Source: CAUUCX01 sp041844835 (GTDB taxonomy: Bacteria > Bacillota > Clostridia > Peptostreptococcales > Anaerovoracaceae). From it: a stretch of 45,189 bases of DNA. Shown here piece after piece: positions 8,068 to 16,013 of the stretch. The position numbers and the translations under genes were made by a program. How positions within the stretch are numbered: the stretch's first letter is position 1; each line of letters begins with the position of its first letter. Location: positions 1-45,189 of the forward strand of contig JBGZBU010000039.1 in assembly GCA_041844835.1 (NCBI GenBank), given 5' to 3'. The notes under the pieces were generated by a model, which worked only from the letters and a program-made list of their open reading frames with translations, was not told the origin of the DNA and did not search any database.

Positions 8068-8817
8068 ATGGCGGATATGAGGAAAGGAGATCATAAGCAG
8101 GTGATAGAGGTAAATAATCTTTATAAATCATTCGGTTCACTTGAGGTTTTGAAAAATATCAGTGAGGAAATACACGAAGGAGAGGTTGTGTGCATAATCG
8201 GCCCGTCGGGCTCCGGTAAGAGCACGTTTTTGCGCTGCCTCAATCTGCTTGAAGAGCCCACTGCGGGGGAGATCAAGCTTGAGGGAGAGATCGTGTCACA
8301 GAGCAATATCAACAGCGTTCGCCAGAAAATGGGGATGGTTTTCCAGAATTTCAACCTTTTCCCGCATATGACCACATTAAAAAATATCATGCTTGCTCCT
8401 ATGAAAGTAAAAGGGGAGAGCGAATCGGAAGCGCGGGCGCATGCACTTGAATTGCTTGAGCGTGTAGGGCTCTCGGAAAAAGCGCATGTATACCCGGCAG
8501 CCCTGTCCGGAGGACAAAAACAAAGGGTTGCAATCGCAAGGGCGCTTGCGATGCGCCCGGATGTGATGCTTTTCGACGAGCCTACGTCCGCGCTTGACCC
8601 GGAAATGGTGGGCGAGGTGCTGGATGTAATGCGTTCGCTTGCAAACGAGGGTATGACAATGGTAATCGTTACTCATGAAATGAATTTTGCGCGAAATGTT
8701 GCAGATCGTGTATTATTCATGAGTGACGGGGTTATAGTGGAGCAGAACACCCCCGCGGAATTTTTTGACAATCCGCGAAACGAGCGTACGCAAAAATTCC
8801 TTGCCAGGCATCAGTAG
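8068..8817 (+). CDS. Polar amino-acid ABC transporter ATPase (GlnQ/HisP type), solitary
   Basis: ATPase subunit of about 249 residues of the polar amino-acid uptake family. Walker A is GPSGSGKST, the Q-loop motif is MVFQNFNLFPHMT, the signature is LSGGQKQR, Walker B is VMLFDEPTSALDPEMVGEVL and the switch His is in VTHEM; this DEPTSALDPE stretch is typical of GlnQ/HisP/ArtP. The start at 8068 has AAGGGA 8 nt upstream. A GTG at 8101 (IEVNNLYKSFG follows) with AAAGGAG 11 nt upstream would give the usual family N-terminus and is a real alternative. No permease or binding protein is adjacent. A matching binding protein and permease lie at 44000-45189 under a lysine riboswitch, so this ATPase may serve them (inference). 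Confidence 0.93.
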   Translation: MADMRKGDHKQVIEVNNLYKSFGSLEVLKNISEEIHEGEVVCIIGPSGSGKSTFLRCLNLLEEPTAGEIKLEGEIVSQSNINSVRQKMGMVFQNFNLFPHMTTLKNIMLAPMKVKGESESEARAHALELLERVGLSEKAHVYPAALSGGQKQRVAIARALAMRPDVMLFDEPTSALDPEMVGEVLDVMRSLANEGMTMVIVTHEMNFARNVADRVLFMSDGVIVEQNTPAEFFDNPRNERTQKFLARHQ

Positions 8818-8938
8818 AAAAACAAAAACGGCATTTATTTATTCCGAGCCGATTCGTGCTTTATTTTTAAAATCCTTTATGATATCATTACTCATGTGAA
8901 ATTTTATTCGTATGGATTTTTTATTCATATGAATTTTT

Positions 8939-9013
8939 GTCTCCGTAGTTAAATGGATATAACAACGCTCTCCTAAAGCGTAATTGCAGGTTCGATTCCC
9001 GCCGGGGATACCA
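8939..9013 (+). tRNA. tRNA-Arg (anticodon CCT)
   Basis: The cloverleaf folds by eye. The acceptor arms are GTCTCCG (8939-8945) and CGGGGAT (9003-9009), closing with G-T at position 1-72. The anticodon stem is ACGCT/AGCGT with loop CTCCTAA, giving anticodon CCT, which reads AGG (Arg). The T-loop is TTCGATT, with an A-C mismatch in the middle of the T stem (GCAGG against CCCGC). A discriminator A is followed by an encoded CCA. A terminator follows at once. Confidence 0.93.
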
Positions 9014-9015
9014 CG

Positions 9016-9078
9016 TTAAAGCGCAAAAGCGATGTGCGCAAGTTGCACGATGCGGTTTGTGCTTTAATTATTTTTTGT
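9016..9078 (+). terminator. Terminator downstream of tRNA-Arg
   Basis: TTAAAGCGCAAA (9016-9027) pairs with TTTGTGCTTTAA (9056-9067), with one G-T wobble and a smaller GC-rich stem inside the loop. It is followed by TTATTTTTTG, a clear T tract. Confidence 0.75.
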
Positions 9079-9100
9079 TGTTTTTCAGGCTTGCCGTTTC

Positions 9101-9655
9101 TCAAGCGTTCAGATGTTCTAAAAGAATTTTGACCCCTATCGCTATTAAAATTATTCCCCCCGCGAGGACAGATTTAGAGCGAAATTTCGCGCCGAAGCGG
9201 TTGCCGAGCTTGACTCCTGCCGCCGAAAATAAAAAGGTGATTATCCCGATGGTGCCGGCTGCGAAAAAGATATTGACTTTAAGAAATGCGAACATTATTC
9301 CCGCCGTGAGCGCATCAATGCTGTTTGCGACGGAAAGCGGAAACATCGCTTTGAATGAAAATGAGGAATCGAGCGGTTTGGACGGCTCGCCTGCTTCCTT
9401 TATCATGAGGAGTCCGATCACGGAGAGAAGTACAAAGGCAATCCAATGATCTATCTGCTCGATACGGGCTCTGAATCCCGTTCCCAGAAAGTATCCGAAA
9501 AGCGGCATGAGCGCCTGCGCCCCGCCGAACCATGCTCCCGTTATAAATAAATGTGTTTTTTTAAGTCGCTGCACGGACAGGCCTTTGCAAACGGCTATGG
9601 CAAAAGCATCCATCGACAGCCCCGCGGCTATCGCAAACAGTTCCCATGTGTTCAT
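9101..9655 (-). CDS. mntP: Manganese efflux pump MntP
   Basis: MntP/YebN family (DUF204) integral membrane protein that exports Mn(II). At 184 residues it has the normal length, with about six hydrophobic helices arranged as two repeats. The repeat signatures are LSMDAFAIAVCKGL near the N-terminus and ANSIDALTAG near residue 112, each with the conserved Asp. The start ATG at 9655 has no obvious ribosome binding site. I saw no yybP-ykoY (manganese) riboswitch in the 226 bp upstream, so its control is unknown. It stands alone between the tRNA and the CvpA gene, facing left. Confidence 0.93.
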   Translation of the reverse strand: MNTWELFAIAAGLSMDAFAIAVCKGLSVQRLKKTHLFITGAWFGGAQALMPLFGYFLGTGFRARIEQIDHWIAFVLLSVIGLLMIKEAGEPSKPLDSSFSFKAMFPLSVANSIDALTAGIMFAFLKVNIFFAAGTIGIITFLFSAAGVKLGNRFGAKFRSKSVLAGGIILIAIGVKILLEHLNA

Positions 9656-9905
9656 ATTGATACCGATTTAATCTTAATGCCGTTATCCCATATGCGGCAC
9701 AATTTGATTTGAATATTTTGATTTAACGATTAACGATTCATCCCCGCCGCCAGTGTATGCTATCAAAAATGCATGATTTTTTCAAGCCGGGAAAAAGCCG
9801 GACAAAAGTGGCGGTATGTCCGAATTGCTTAGATTTTTTCGCCGTAATGTGGTATTCTATGTGATGTAAATTGCGATAGAAATGCGGGATGCTCGGAGAA
9901 CACAA

Positions 9906-10547
9906 ATGGTTATTGATTTCATAATTTTGACAATAATATTGATATCAGCGGCAGCGGGCTGCCGGCGCGGACTGGTTCGCAGCATTTTTATGTTCACGGG
10001 ATGGCTGCTTGCGAGCATAGGGGCAGTATTTCTCACTCCTCATGTGCAGAAAATTTTGGGAAAATACACAACGATCAAAGCTGCGATGGACGGGCGCTTT
10101 CGGGCGAATTTAGAAGAGGGGCTGATGTCGCCTACGGGCATGATACAGGATTTGCCTTTGTTCATGCAGGAAAAATGTTCCGACCTGACCGGAGAATTTA
10201 TTGATCTTGCAACGGATAATTTGGTGGGTATCGGATACACCGTCATGTGCTTTGCACTTACCATGCTGCTGATAAGGATTGCCATCTCCATTGTCATAGC
10301 GATGTTTTCAAAAACGCGGAAGCGCCCGGGCTCGGTCATTCACAGGGCTGACGGGTTCCTGGGGCTGCTTTTCGGCTTCGCTTTCGGTGTCCTCGCGGTT
10401 TTTGCACTGCTTGCGCTGTATCCGCTCGGAATGACGCTGCTGAAACCGGAACAGCTCATTAAGATTACTGAGATGTTGAACTTGTCTTATCTTGCCGGAT
10501 TGCTCTATGATCACAATTTTCTGCTCATGCTGCTTTATCGCGGTTGA
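9906..10547 (+). CDS. CvpA family membrane protein
   Basis: A 213-residue membrane protein. Its start, MVIDFIILTIILISAAAGCRRG, fits the CvpA/YshB pattern: a hydrophobic helix, then a Gly-Arg-x-x-Gly-Leu turn and a second helix. Two more hydrophobic segments lie near residues 110-130 and 155-180. I place the start at the ATG at 9906, because GGAG (9895-9898) sits 7 nt before it; the ATG at 9882 lacks a binding site. CvpA proteins are linked to colicin V export in E. coli and to envelope homeostasis more widely; the molecular function is unclear. tadA follows about 100 nt later. Confidence 0.75.
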   Translation: MVIDFIILTIILISAAAGCRRGLVRSIFMFTGWLLASIGAVFLTPHVQKILGKYTTIKAAMDGRFRANLEEGLMSPTGMIQDLPLFMQEKCSDLTGEFIDLATDNLVGIGYTVMCFALTMLLIRIAISIVIAMFSKTRKRPGSVIHRADGFLGLLFGFAFGVLAVFALLALYPLGMTLLKPEQLIKITEMLNLSYLAGLLYDHNFLLMLLYRG

Positions 10548-10645
10548 GCTGGCTGAAAAGCCGAAAAGTGGTGTGAATCGAAATTGCAAAGGCAGTGTCA
10601 TTATGGTAGAATAGTCGTTGTAAAAATTGTGATGGGGGAAAAATC

Positions 10646-11128
10646 GTGTCCGTCATGTCCATTGAATACATGAAAGAAGCTATAAAAGAGGCGGAATGCG
10701 CCCTGAAGCTGGAAGAAGTCCCCATCGGCGCGGTGATCGTGCGAGGTGATGAGATCATCGGGAGAGGGCACAATCTTGTGGTAACCTCCGGCGATCCCAC
10801 GGAGCACGCGGAAATCCGTGCGATAAAGGCGGCGAGCAGGGCGACGGGCGGTGAAAGACTGAGTGATTGTGTCATGTATGTGACGCTTGAACCGTGCGCA
10901 ATGTGCGCCGGAGCGATCGTCCTTGCGAGGCTCGGCAAAGTCGTGATCGGAGCGAGGGACCCCAAGACGGGGGCATGCGGCACGCTTTTTAATATAATTC
11001 AGGCGGACGGATTGAATCACAGAGCGGAAGTGGAATTCGGCGTTATGGAAGCGGAATGTTCGGCGATGCTCAAGGAATTTTTTAAAAAATTAAGGCAGCG
11101 CGGTCCGCAGCATGAGAAAAAAGAGTGA
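10646..11128 (+). CDS. tadA: tRNA adenosine(34) deaminase
   Basis: Zinc-dependent deaminase that converts A34 to inosine in tRNA-Arg(ACG). From the GTG at 10646, the zinc and catalytic motif HAE is at 54-56 and PCAMC at 83-87, with VPIGAVIV near the N-terminus as in TadA. Length 160 is typical. GTG is chosen because GGGGG lies 8 nt before it; the ATG at 10655 is 17 nt away from that site. It is distinguished from cytidine and guanine deaminases by the TadA-like spacing and by the C-terminal helix AMLKEFFKKLR. Confidence 0.95.
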   Translation: MSVMSIEYMKEAIKEAECALKLEEVPIGAVIVRGDEIIGRGHNLVVTSGDPTEHAEIRAIKAASRATGGERLSDCVMYVTLEPCAMCAGAIVLARLGKVVIGARDPKTGACGTLFNIIQADGLNHRAEVEFGVMEAECSAMLKEFFKKLRQRGPQHEKKE

Positions 11129-11197
11129 GCAGCAGCGTTTATTGCGGAAAACGGAATTGGCGGGGAATCGGATTTTAGTAAGGAGAGAACGAGAATA

Positions 11198-12118
11198 ATG
11201 AGGAGAATTGGCAGCTTTCTGATATTGATATTCACAGTAGTAATGCTCAGCGGGAGTTTTGCGTGGGCGGACGGCGATGGGAGTGCCGCCGGCGGCGTAG
11301 GCGCCGGGCATGATGCGGACAAAAAAGCTTTAAAGATCGTGAGCATATATCCGGAGGACGGCAAATCGGGGTTTCAGCCGGTGAATATGCCGGTTAAAAT
11401 CGAGTTCAATAAGGATGTATCCGCCAAGGGAAATCAGCCGGCAAATATCAAGGCGATGAAACTTACCACGAAAAAGGGGGAGGAAATCCCCATCAAAGTT
11501 ATATTTCATCCGGAAGAAAAAAACAAGGTGATGGTGCTCACAACTAAAAAAGAGCTGAAAAACAACACTACATATGTGTTTGAGATAAATGACGGTTTCA
11601 AGGCGAGCGACGGCACACATCTCGATAAAAAGACGACGACCACGTTTACGACGCGTGATGCTAAAAAGGACAGCAGAGGGAATATGCTGATGATGGGGCT
11701 GATGGTCGCAGCAATCGTGCTGTTTTCCATGAAGAGCGCAAAACATCAGGTCAAGAAAGCAAAAGAAGAGCAGACGAAGGTCAATCCGTATAAAGTAGCG
11801 AAAGAAACCGGAAAATCGGTTGAAGATGTGGTTCGTGAGGATCAGAAAAAGAAAGCAAAAAAACAGGCGAAGAAGGATGCGGAGGAGGCAAAAATCGCAA
11901 AAGAGCGTGCAAAACTCGGTGCGAAAAACGCGACCGGAAAAGATACTTTGCCGCTCAACCACTATGCGGTTAAATCTAAAAGACCTATAAGTGCGGCGGG
12001 AAGCGAGTATAAAAGCGGGAAGAAAGCGCAGCTTGAGGCGTCAAAAGCCGCGGAGCGGGAAGCGCGGAAGAATAAAAATGCCGGGAAACACAAGGGCAAG
12101 AGCGGTAAGAACAAATAG
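11198..12118 (+). CDS. Membrane protein with SbsA-type Ig-like (Big_5) domain and Lys-rich tail
   Basis: A 306-residue protein with a strong ribosome binding site (AAGGAGA) before the ATG. It has a signal peptide (1-25, ending FAWAD), an extracytoplasmic Ig-like domain (about 42-140) of the Big_5/SbsA type (start: VSIYPEDGKSGFQPVNMPVK), and a membrane helix (about 163-181, MLMMGLMVAAIVLF). The remaining 120 residues are highly charged, with Lys/Ala/Glu runs, and are predicted to be cytosolic by charge. Big_5 domains are common in surface proteins. The unusual part is the long basic tail, which could bind nucleic acid or the membrane. A hairpin terminator follows. Function is unknown. Confidence 0.75.
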   Translation: MRRIGSFLILIFTVVMLSGSFAWADGDGSAAGGVGAGHDADKKALKIVSIYPEDGKSGFQPVNMPVKIEFNKDVSAKGNQPANIKAMKLTTKKGEEIPIKVIFHPEEKNKVMVLTTKKELKNNTTYVFEINDGFKASDGTHLDKKTTTTFTTRDAKKDSRGNMLMMGLMVAAIVLFSMKSAKHQVKKAKEEQTKVNPYKVAKETGKSVEDVVREDQKKKAKKQAKKDAEEAKIAKERAKLGAKNATGKDTLPLNHYAVKSKRPISAAGSEYKSGKKAQLEASKAAEREARKNKNAGKHKGKSGKNK

Positions 12119-12135
12119 CATCGGAAAGAATTGAC

Positions 12136-12160
12136 AAAGGCGGCATTTGCCGCCTTTTCC
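12136..12160 (+). terminator. Terminator after the Ig-like membrane protein
   Basis: AAAGGCGGCA (12136-12145) and TGCCGCCTTT (12148-12157) form a near-perfect hairpin followed by TTCC. It lies inside the longest open frame for ispE, which supports the later ispE start. Confidence 0.7.
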
Positions 12161-12178
12161 GATTGTGGAGGAAATCAT

Positions 12179-13264
12179 ATGGAGAATTCGGCGAATTTCA
12201 TATATGAACGGGAAATTGAAGCTCCCGCCAAGATAAATCTGGATTTATGCGTGACGGGGCGAGAGCGTGATGAGCACGGGATACACACGGGATATCATCT
12301 GCTTAAAAGCAGGATGCATGCCTTGGAGCTTTCCGATCTTTTAAAACTTCGATTGACTGTCATGGCTGATAAAGAATTGAACTGCATAGGAGCGGGCGAG
12401 TGCGGGGCGATCAGGTTGAAAGTGATTGATGAGCGGGCGAGTGCCGCGCGGCTGCGCAGTCCGATTCCTGAGGACGAGCGGAATTTGGTGTACAAAGCCG
12501 CTCGCAAATATATGTCCGCGCAGGAGCGCGGCGGTTTGGGCGCGTGGAAGCTCGAAATAGAGCTGGTAAAGAGGATCCCCGCGGGAGCCGGGCTCGGGGG
12601 CGGAAGCACGGATGCGGCGGCGGTGCTGGTATTCCTGCAGGAGGCGCTTGAAGCGTATGAAAAGCGGGCGGCGAGAGAGGAATGCGGGGCGCACGGGCAG
12701 GCTGCTAAGGATGCCTGCTGTGAGCTGCGCCCTGCGGAATTTGCGGGCAGCGGCACGCAAGGGGGGGGGCGCGCGACCGCGGAGCTTGCAGAAATCGCGT
12801 CCGCGGTCGGTTCCGATGTTCCGTTTTTCGTAAGCCTCCATCGGAACCGCGCTTCCGCCGCTGAAATCAGCGGAATAGGAGAGAGGGTCGAGATCGTCCC
12901 GCCCGAACAATTTTGCGCGGTACTCCTCAAACCTCCGATCGAGATCTCTGCCGCCGAAATTTATACCGCCTACGATGAAAATATGGGTTTGAACGAGACG
13001 AGCCCCGGCGCGGCGGAACCGCCTGAAAAATGTACACAAAAAAGAACAAATGACCTTGAAAAAATAGCGATAAATAGGTATCCTATTATAAATGAGACAA
13101 TAGAGTTTTTGTACGCGTGCGCGGCGGGAAAATCAACGCATATTGCGATGAGCGGCAGCGGCCCTACGGTATTTGCGTTATTCGATGATTTCAGCTGTGC
13201 AAAGGAGTGCTACGAGCATGCGGCGCCTTTTTGCGAAGAAGCCGTTCTGACAAGAGCACGATAA
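12179..13264 (+). CDS. ispE: 4-diphosphocytidyl-2-C-methyl-D-erythritol kinase, with low-complexity insert
   Basis: GHMP kinase of the non-mevalonate isoprenoid pathway; it phosphorylates CDP-methylerythritol. It shows the N-terminal APAKINLDL motif, the ATP loop PAGAGLGGGSTDAAAVL and the C-terminal MSGSGPTVFALF. The start ATG at 12179 has TGGAGG 7 nt upstream; a longer in-frame start at 12131 overlaps the upstream terminator. At 361 residues it is longer than the usual 280-300, with an Ala/Glu/Arg/Gly-rich insert (about 160-205) right after the ATP loop. The insert carries a run of nine G at 12761-12769, which would be slippage-prone. The frame is intact here. Confidence 0.9.
   Translation: MENSANFIYEREIEAPAKINLDLCVTGRERDEHGIHTGYHLLKSRMHALELSDLLKLRLTVMADKELNCIGAGECGAIRLKVIDERASAARLRSPIPEDERNLVYKAARKYMSAQERGGLGAWKLEIELVKRIPAGAGLGGGSTDAAAVLVFLQEALEAYEKRAAREECGAHGQAAKDACCELRPAEFAGSGTQGGGRATAELAEIASAVGSDVPFFVSLHRNRASAAEISGIGERVEIVPPEQFCAVLLKPPIEISAAEIYTAYDENMGLNETSPGAAEPPEKCTQKRTNDLEKIAINRYPIINETIEFLYACAAGKSTHIAMSGSGPTVFALFDDFSCAKECYEHAAPFCEEAVLTRAR
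12761..12769 (+). repeat. Nine-G homopolymer inside ispE
   Basis: A (G)9 run lies in the part of ispE that encodes the non-conserved insert. Gain or loss of one base would truncate the kinase. Confidence 0.85.
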
Positions 13265-13308
13265 TAACGGGCAATAAACGGGAATAAAAAATGGAAGGGA
13301 GTGTGAAA

Positions 13309-13986
13309 ATGGCAAATAAAGGAGCACAACATCCAAAACCTTTACGCGAGACGGTTTACGACGAAATAAAATTAAAAATTTTGCAGGGGAAAATCCCCCC
13401 GAAAACCAGACTGATGGAGGTTCCGCTGGCGGAACAAATGGGAGTGAGCAGGACTCCTGTGCGCGAGGCAATTCGCAAACTGGAGGAAGAGCAGCTCGTC
13501 ACCATAGAACCGCAGCATGGAGCATATGCTTCCGATATATCAAAACAGGACATTTTAGACGTTCTTGAAGTACGACTTGACGTGGAATCACTTGCCGCAA
13601 GGCTTGCCGCGGAACGAATCACAAAAGAAAAACTTGATCGTCTGACGAAACTCGCGGACATATATCAAGATTATATAGACGAGGGCGACATGGACGCCAT
13701 GATTGAATACGATACACGTTTTCACAGCCTGATCGCGGAAGCGACAGGGAATAAACTCTTAATCAAAATCACGGAAAACATTCAGGAAAAAGTCATCCGT
13801 TTCAGATATGTCTATTATGACGATTTCAGACGCGCGCAAAAACAGCCGCATGAACATCGTGAAATCATCTCCGCGCTTGCAACGGGCGACCCGGAAAAAG
13901 CGGCGGAGTGTATGGCGACTCACATAAGGCTGCTGCAAACGGAAGTAAAAAAGGAAGATTTCAAATGCAAGACGCATTTAAAATAG
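13309..13986 (+). CDS. GntR family regulator with FCD domain
   Basis: A 225-residue transcription factor. The N-terminal winged helix (about 12-75) contains LAEQMGVSRTPVREAIRKLE, the recognition region typical of GntR proteins. The C-terminal all-helical FCD domain keeps metal-site positions (YDTRFHSLI, PHEHREI and MATHIRLL), so it probably binds a small acid ligand with a metal. The ATG at 13309 has AAGGGAG 7 nt upstream; the ATG at 13291 has none. Its 3' end overlaps the phosphoglucomutase start by 22 nt, so the two are likely co-expressed. The effector is unknown. Confidence 0.9.
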   Translation: MANKGAQHPKPLRETVYDEIKLKILQGKIPPKTRLMEVPLAEQMGVSRTPVREAIRKLEEEQLVTIEPQHGAYASDISKQDILDVLEVRLDVESLAARLAAERITKEKLDRLTKLADIYQDYIDEGDMDAMIEYDTRFHSLIAEATGNKLLIKITENIQEKVIRFRYVYYDDFRRAQKQPHEHREIISALATGDPEKAAECMATHIRLLQTEVKKEDFKCKTHLK

Positions 13987-15950
13987 AAAATAAAGAATTA
14001 TACGAAAAAATTGACGCATGGCGCTCGGGCCTTGAAGCGGAGCTTTCGGGTGCGCTTTCAGGTGATGCTCAAAAGCTGCTTGAAGAGCTTGCCGAGATTA
14101 AAAACGACAGTGCGGCCCTTCGCGACCGTTTTTGCAGTGATATCGATTTCGGCACGGCGGGGATGCGCGGTATAATGGGTGTGGGCTCTGCGACAATCAA
14201 TGCGTTTGCGATAAGACATGCCACCAAGGCGGTTGCCGTATATCTCACCGGATCTTCGGATTCCGCTGTTGCGCAGCGGCGTTTCGGCGGTACGTTGACC
14301 GTTGCCATAGGCTGCGACAGCAGAAACAACTCGCGTCATTTTGCGGAAATAGCGGCGGAAACGCTGCTTGCAAACGGTATAGACGTATTGCTTTTTGAAA
14401 GCGTTTCTCCCGTGCCGGAGCTTGCGTTTTCAACGGCGCTTCACGGATGCGCGATGGGCATCATGATTACGGCAAGTCACAATCCCAAGGAATATAACGG
14501 CTATAAGCTCTACACCGGAGAGTCCGCTCAGTTGGGAGCGGCTTCCGCGCGAGCTGTGCGGGACATCATGCGCGGCAGCGAAATCTTTGACGGAAGCTAT
14601 AAGGCGGCAGCTTGTGCATATGCCGATTCCGGAAAGGGTTCGGGCACGCTCACATATATTCCGGGCAGCACGAGAGACGCGTATGCGGACGCGGTATGCA
14701 AAGCCGTAAACGCAATCGGCGACGGTATCTCGCGGAATAATGACAGCGCAAATGCGCAAAATCGCGTTTCCTCGCTCGGCATAGTGTATACACCGCTAAA
14801 CGGAGCAGGTGCGGAGCCTGCCGTAAAAATTCTCAAGCGGCTCGGATTTGATCCGCATGTGGTGCCGGAACAGGCTGATCCGAACGGCGATTTTCCCACA
14901 TGCCCTTATCCTAATCCGGAAAAAGCCGAAGCGCTGCAGCTTGCGATAGATACGGCACATTCTTCAGGAAAAGCCGCGGATCTGGTTCTGGCAAACGATC
15001 CCGACGCGGACAGACTCGGAGTTGTGGAGATTTACCCGAATAAAACGCACAGGCAATTCAGCGGAAACGAAGCGGGCATATTATTATTCGACTATATTTG
15101 TCACATGCGAAAAGCTGCGCGGGAAGAGGCGGCGCACGACAACGGAGCTTCCCGCGGTGCCGCGATCACCCAAGACAGCGCAGCCTTGCAGGATGACGCA
15201 AAAGGAAAAACATATAAAGCCTATAAATCAATAGTCACAACGGGTATGATCGACAGGATTGCCGCCTCTTCGGGCATAGATATTGTCAACACGCTTACGG
15301 GATTTAAATACACCGGCGAGCATATGATTGACCTTTATCACAGCGATCGCCTTGACGAATTTGTCTTTGCAATGGAGGAGAGCTGCGGATATCTGATAGC
15401 GCCGTATGTCTTTGACAAAGACGGCATAAGCGCCGCCGCACTTATGGCGGTAGCGGCGCGGTATTGGAAAACGAGGGGATTATCTCTCGCGGACAGACTT
15501 GAAAAAATTTATGAGGAAAAAGGAGCACTTCTCACCGATACGCTCAATTTCATGTTTTACGGATATGACGGCATGAGCCGCATGAAAAATATAATGGATG
15601 GACTGCGCACGGATCCGCCGCACGAGATATCGGGCAGAAAAGTCACGATAAGAACGGACTATAAAGCGCAAAAAGAACACATTTTCGGAGGACTTAAAAG
15701 CTGCTGCATGGTTGCCGGCACACGCCCGACGGGGCTGCCGTCGACCGACGCCGTGCGCTTTGCACTCGACGGTGACGTTGAAATTACGATCAGACCGTCG
15801 GGGACGGAGCCCAAATTGAAGATATATATAAGCGTATTTTCTCCGCCCGGGCAGGACTCGGAAAGCGGCAGGCAAAGCGCGAAAAATGCACTTGATGATA
15901 TGGTTCGGTGGGCTGAGGAAATGTTCGGTGAGCAATCGTTGAAAAAGTGA
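13965..15950 (+). CDS. Phospho-sugar mutase (phosphoglucomutase/phosphomannomutase)
   Basis: Alpha-D-phosphohexomutase of 661 residues. The phosphoserine loop is TASHNPK (S171), the Mg site is DPDADR (345-350), the sugar loop is EESCGY and the phosphate-binding loop is RPSGTEPK near the C-terminus. The arrangement matches PgcA-type enzymes (about 580 aa), which interconvert glucose-6-phosphate and glucose-1-phosphate for envelope glycans. The extra length comes partly from a low-complexity insert near 380-415 (Ala/Asp/Ser-rich). The start ATG at 13965 has AAGGAAG 8 nt upstream and overlaps the GntR gene. Substrate preference cannot be read with certainty. Confidence 0.9.
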   Translation: MQDAFKIENKELYEKIDAWRSGLEAELSGALSGDAQKLLEELAEIKNDSAALRDRFCSDIDFGTAGMRGIMGVGSATINAFAIRHATKAVAVYLTGSSDSAVAQRRFGGTLTVAIGCDSRNNSRHFAEIAAETLLANGIDVLLFESVSPVPELAFSTALHGCAMGIMITASHNPKEYNGYKLYTGESAQLGAASARAVRDIMRGSEIFDGSYKAAACAYADSGKGSGTLTYIPGSTRDAYADAVCKAVNAIGDGISRNNDSANAQNRVSSLGIVYTPLNGAGAEPAVKILKRLGFDPHVVPEQADPNGDFPTCPYPNPEKAEALQLAIDTAHSSGKAADLVLANDPDADRLGVVEIYPNKTHRQFSGNEAGILLFDYICHMRKAAREEAAHDNGASRGAAITQDSAALQDDAKGKTYKAYKSIVTTGMIDRIAASSGIDIVNTLTGFKYTGEHMIDLYHSDRLDEFVFAMEESCGYLIAPYVFDKDGISAAALMAVAARYWKTRGLSLADRLEKIYEEKGALLTDTLNFMFYGYDGMSRMKNIMDGLRTDPPHEISGRKVTIRTDYKAQKEHIFGGLKSCCMVAGTRPTGLPSTDAVRFALDGDVEITIRPSGTEPKLKIYISVFSPPGQDSESGRQSAKNALDDMVRWAEEMFGEQSLKK

Positions 15951-16013
15951 CCCGGCTGCCCGTGCTGGCAGCAGAATCGCGATATTTGGGAGTATTGGGA
16001 AAGGAACTGAGCA

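Noticed and set aside
12131..12178. Upstream in-frame start for ispE
   Set aside because: It overlaps a terminator hairpin and lacks a binding site; the ATG at 12179 has TGGAGG.
15951..16013. Hairpin GCTGCC/GGCAGC between phosphoglucomutase and ddl
   Set aside because: A short stem without a T run; not enough for a terminator.
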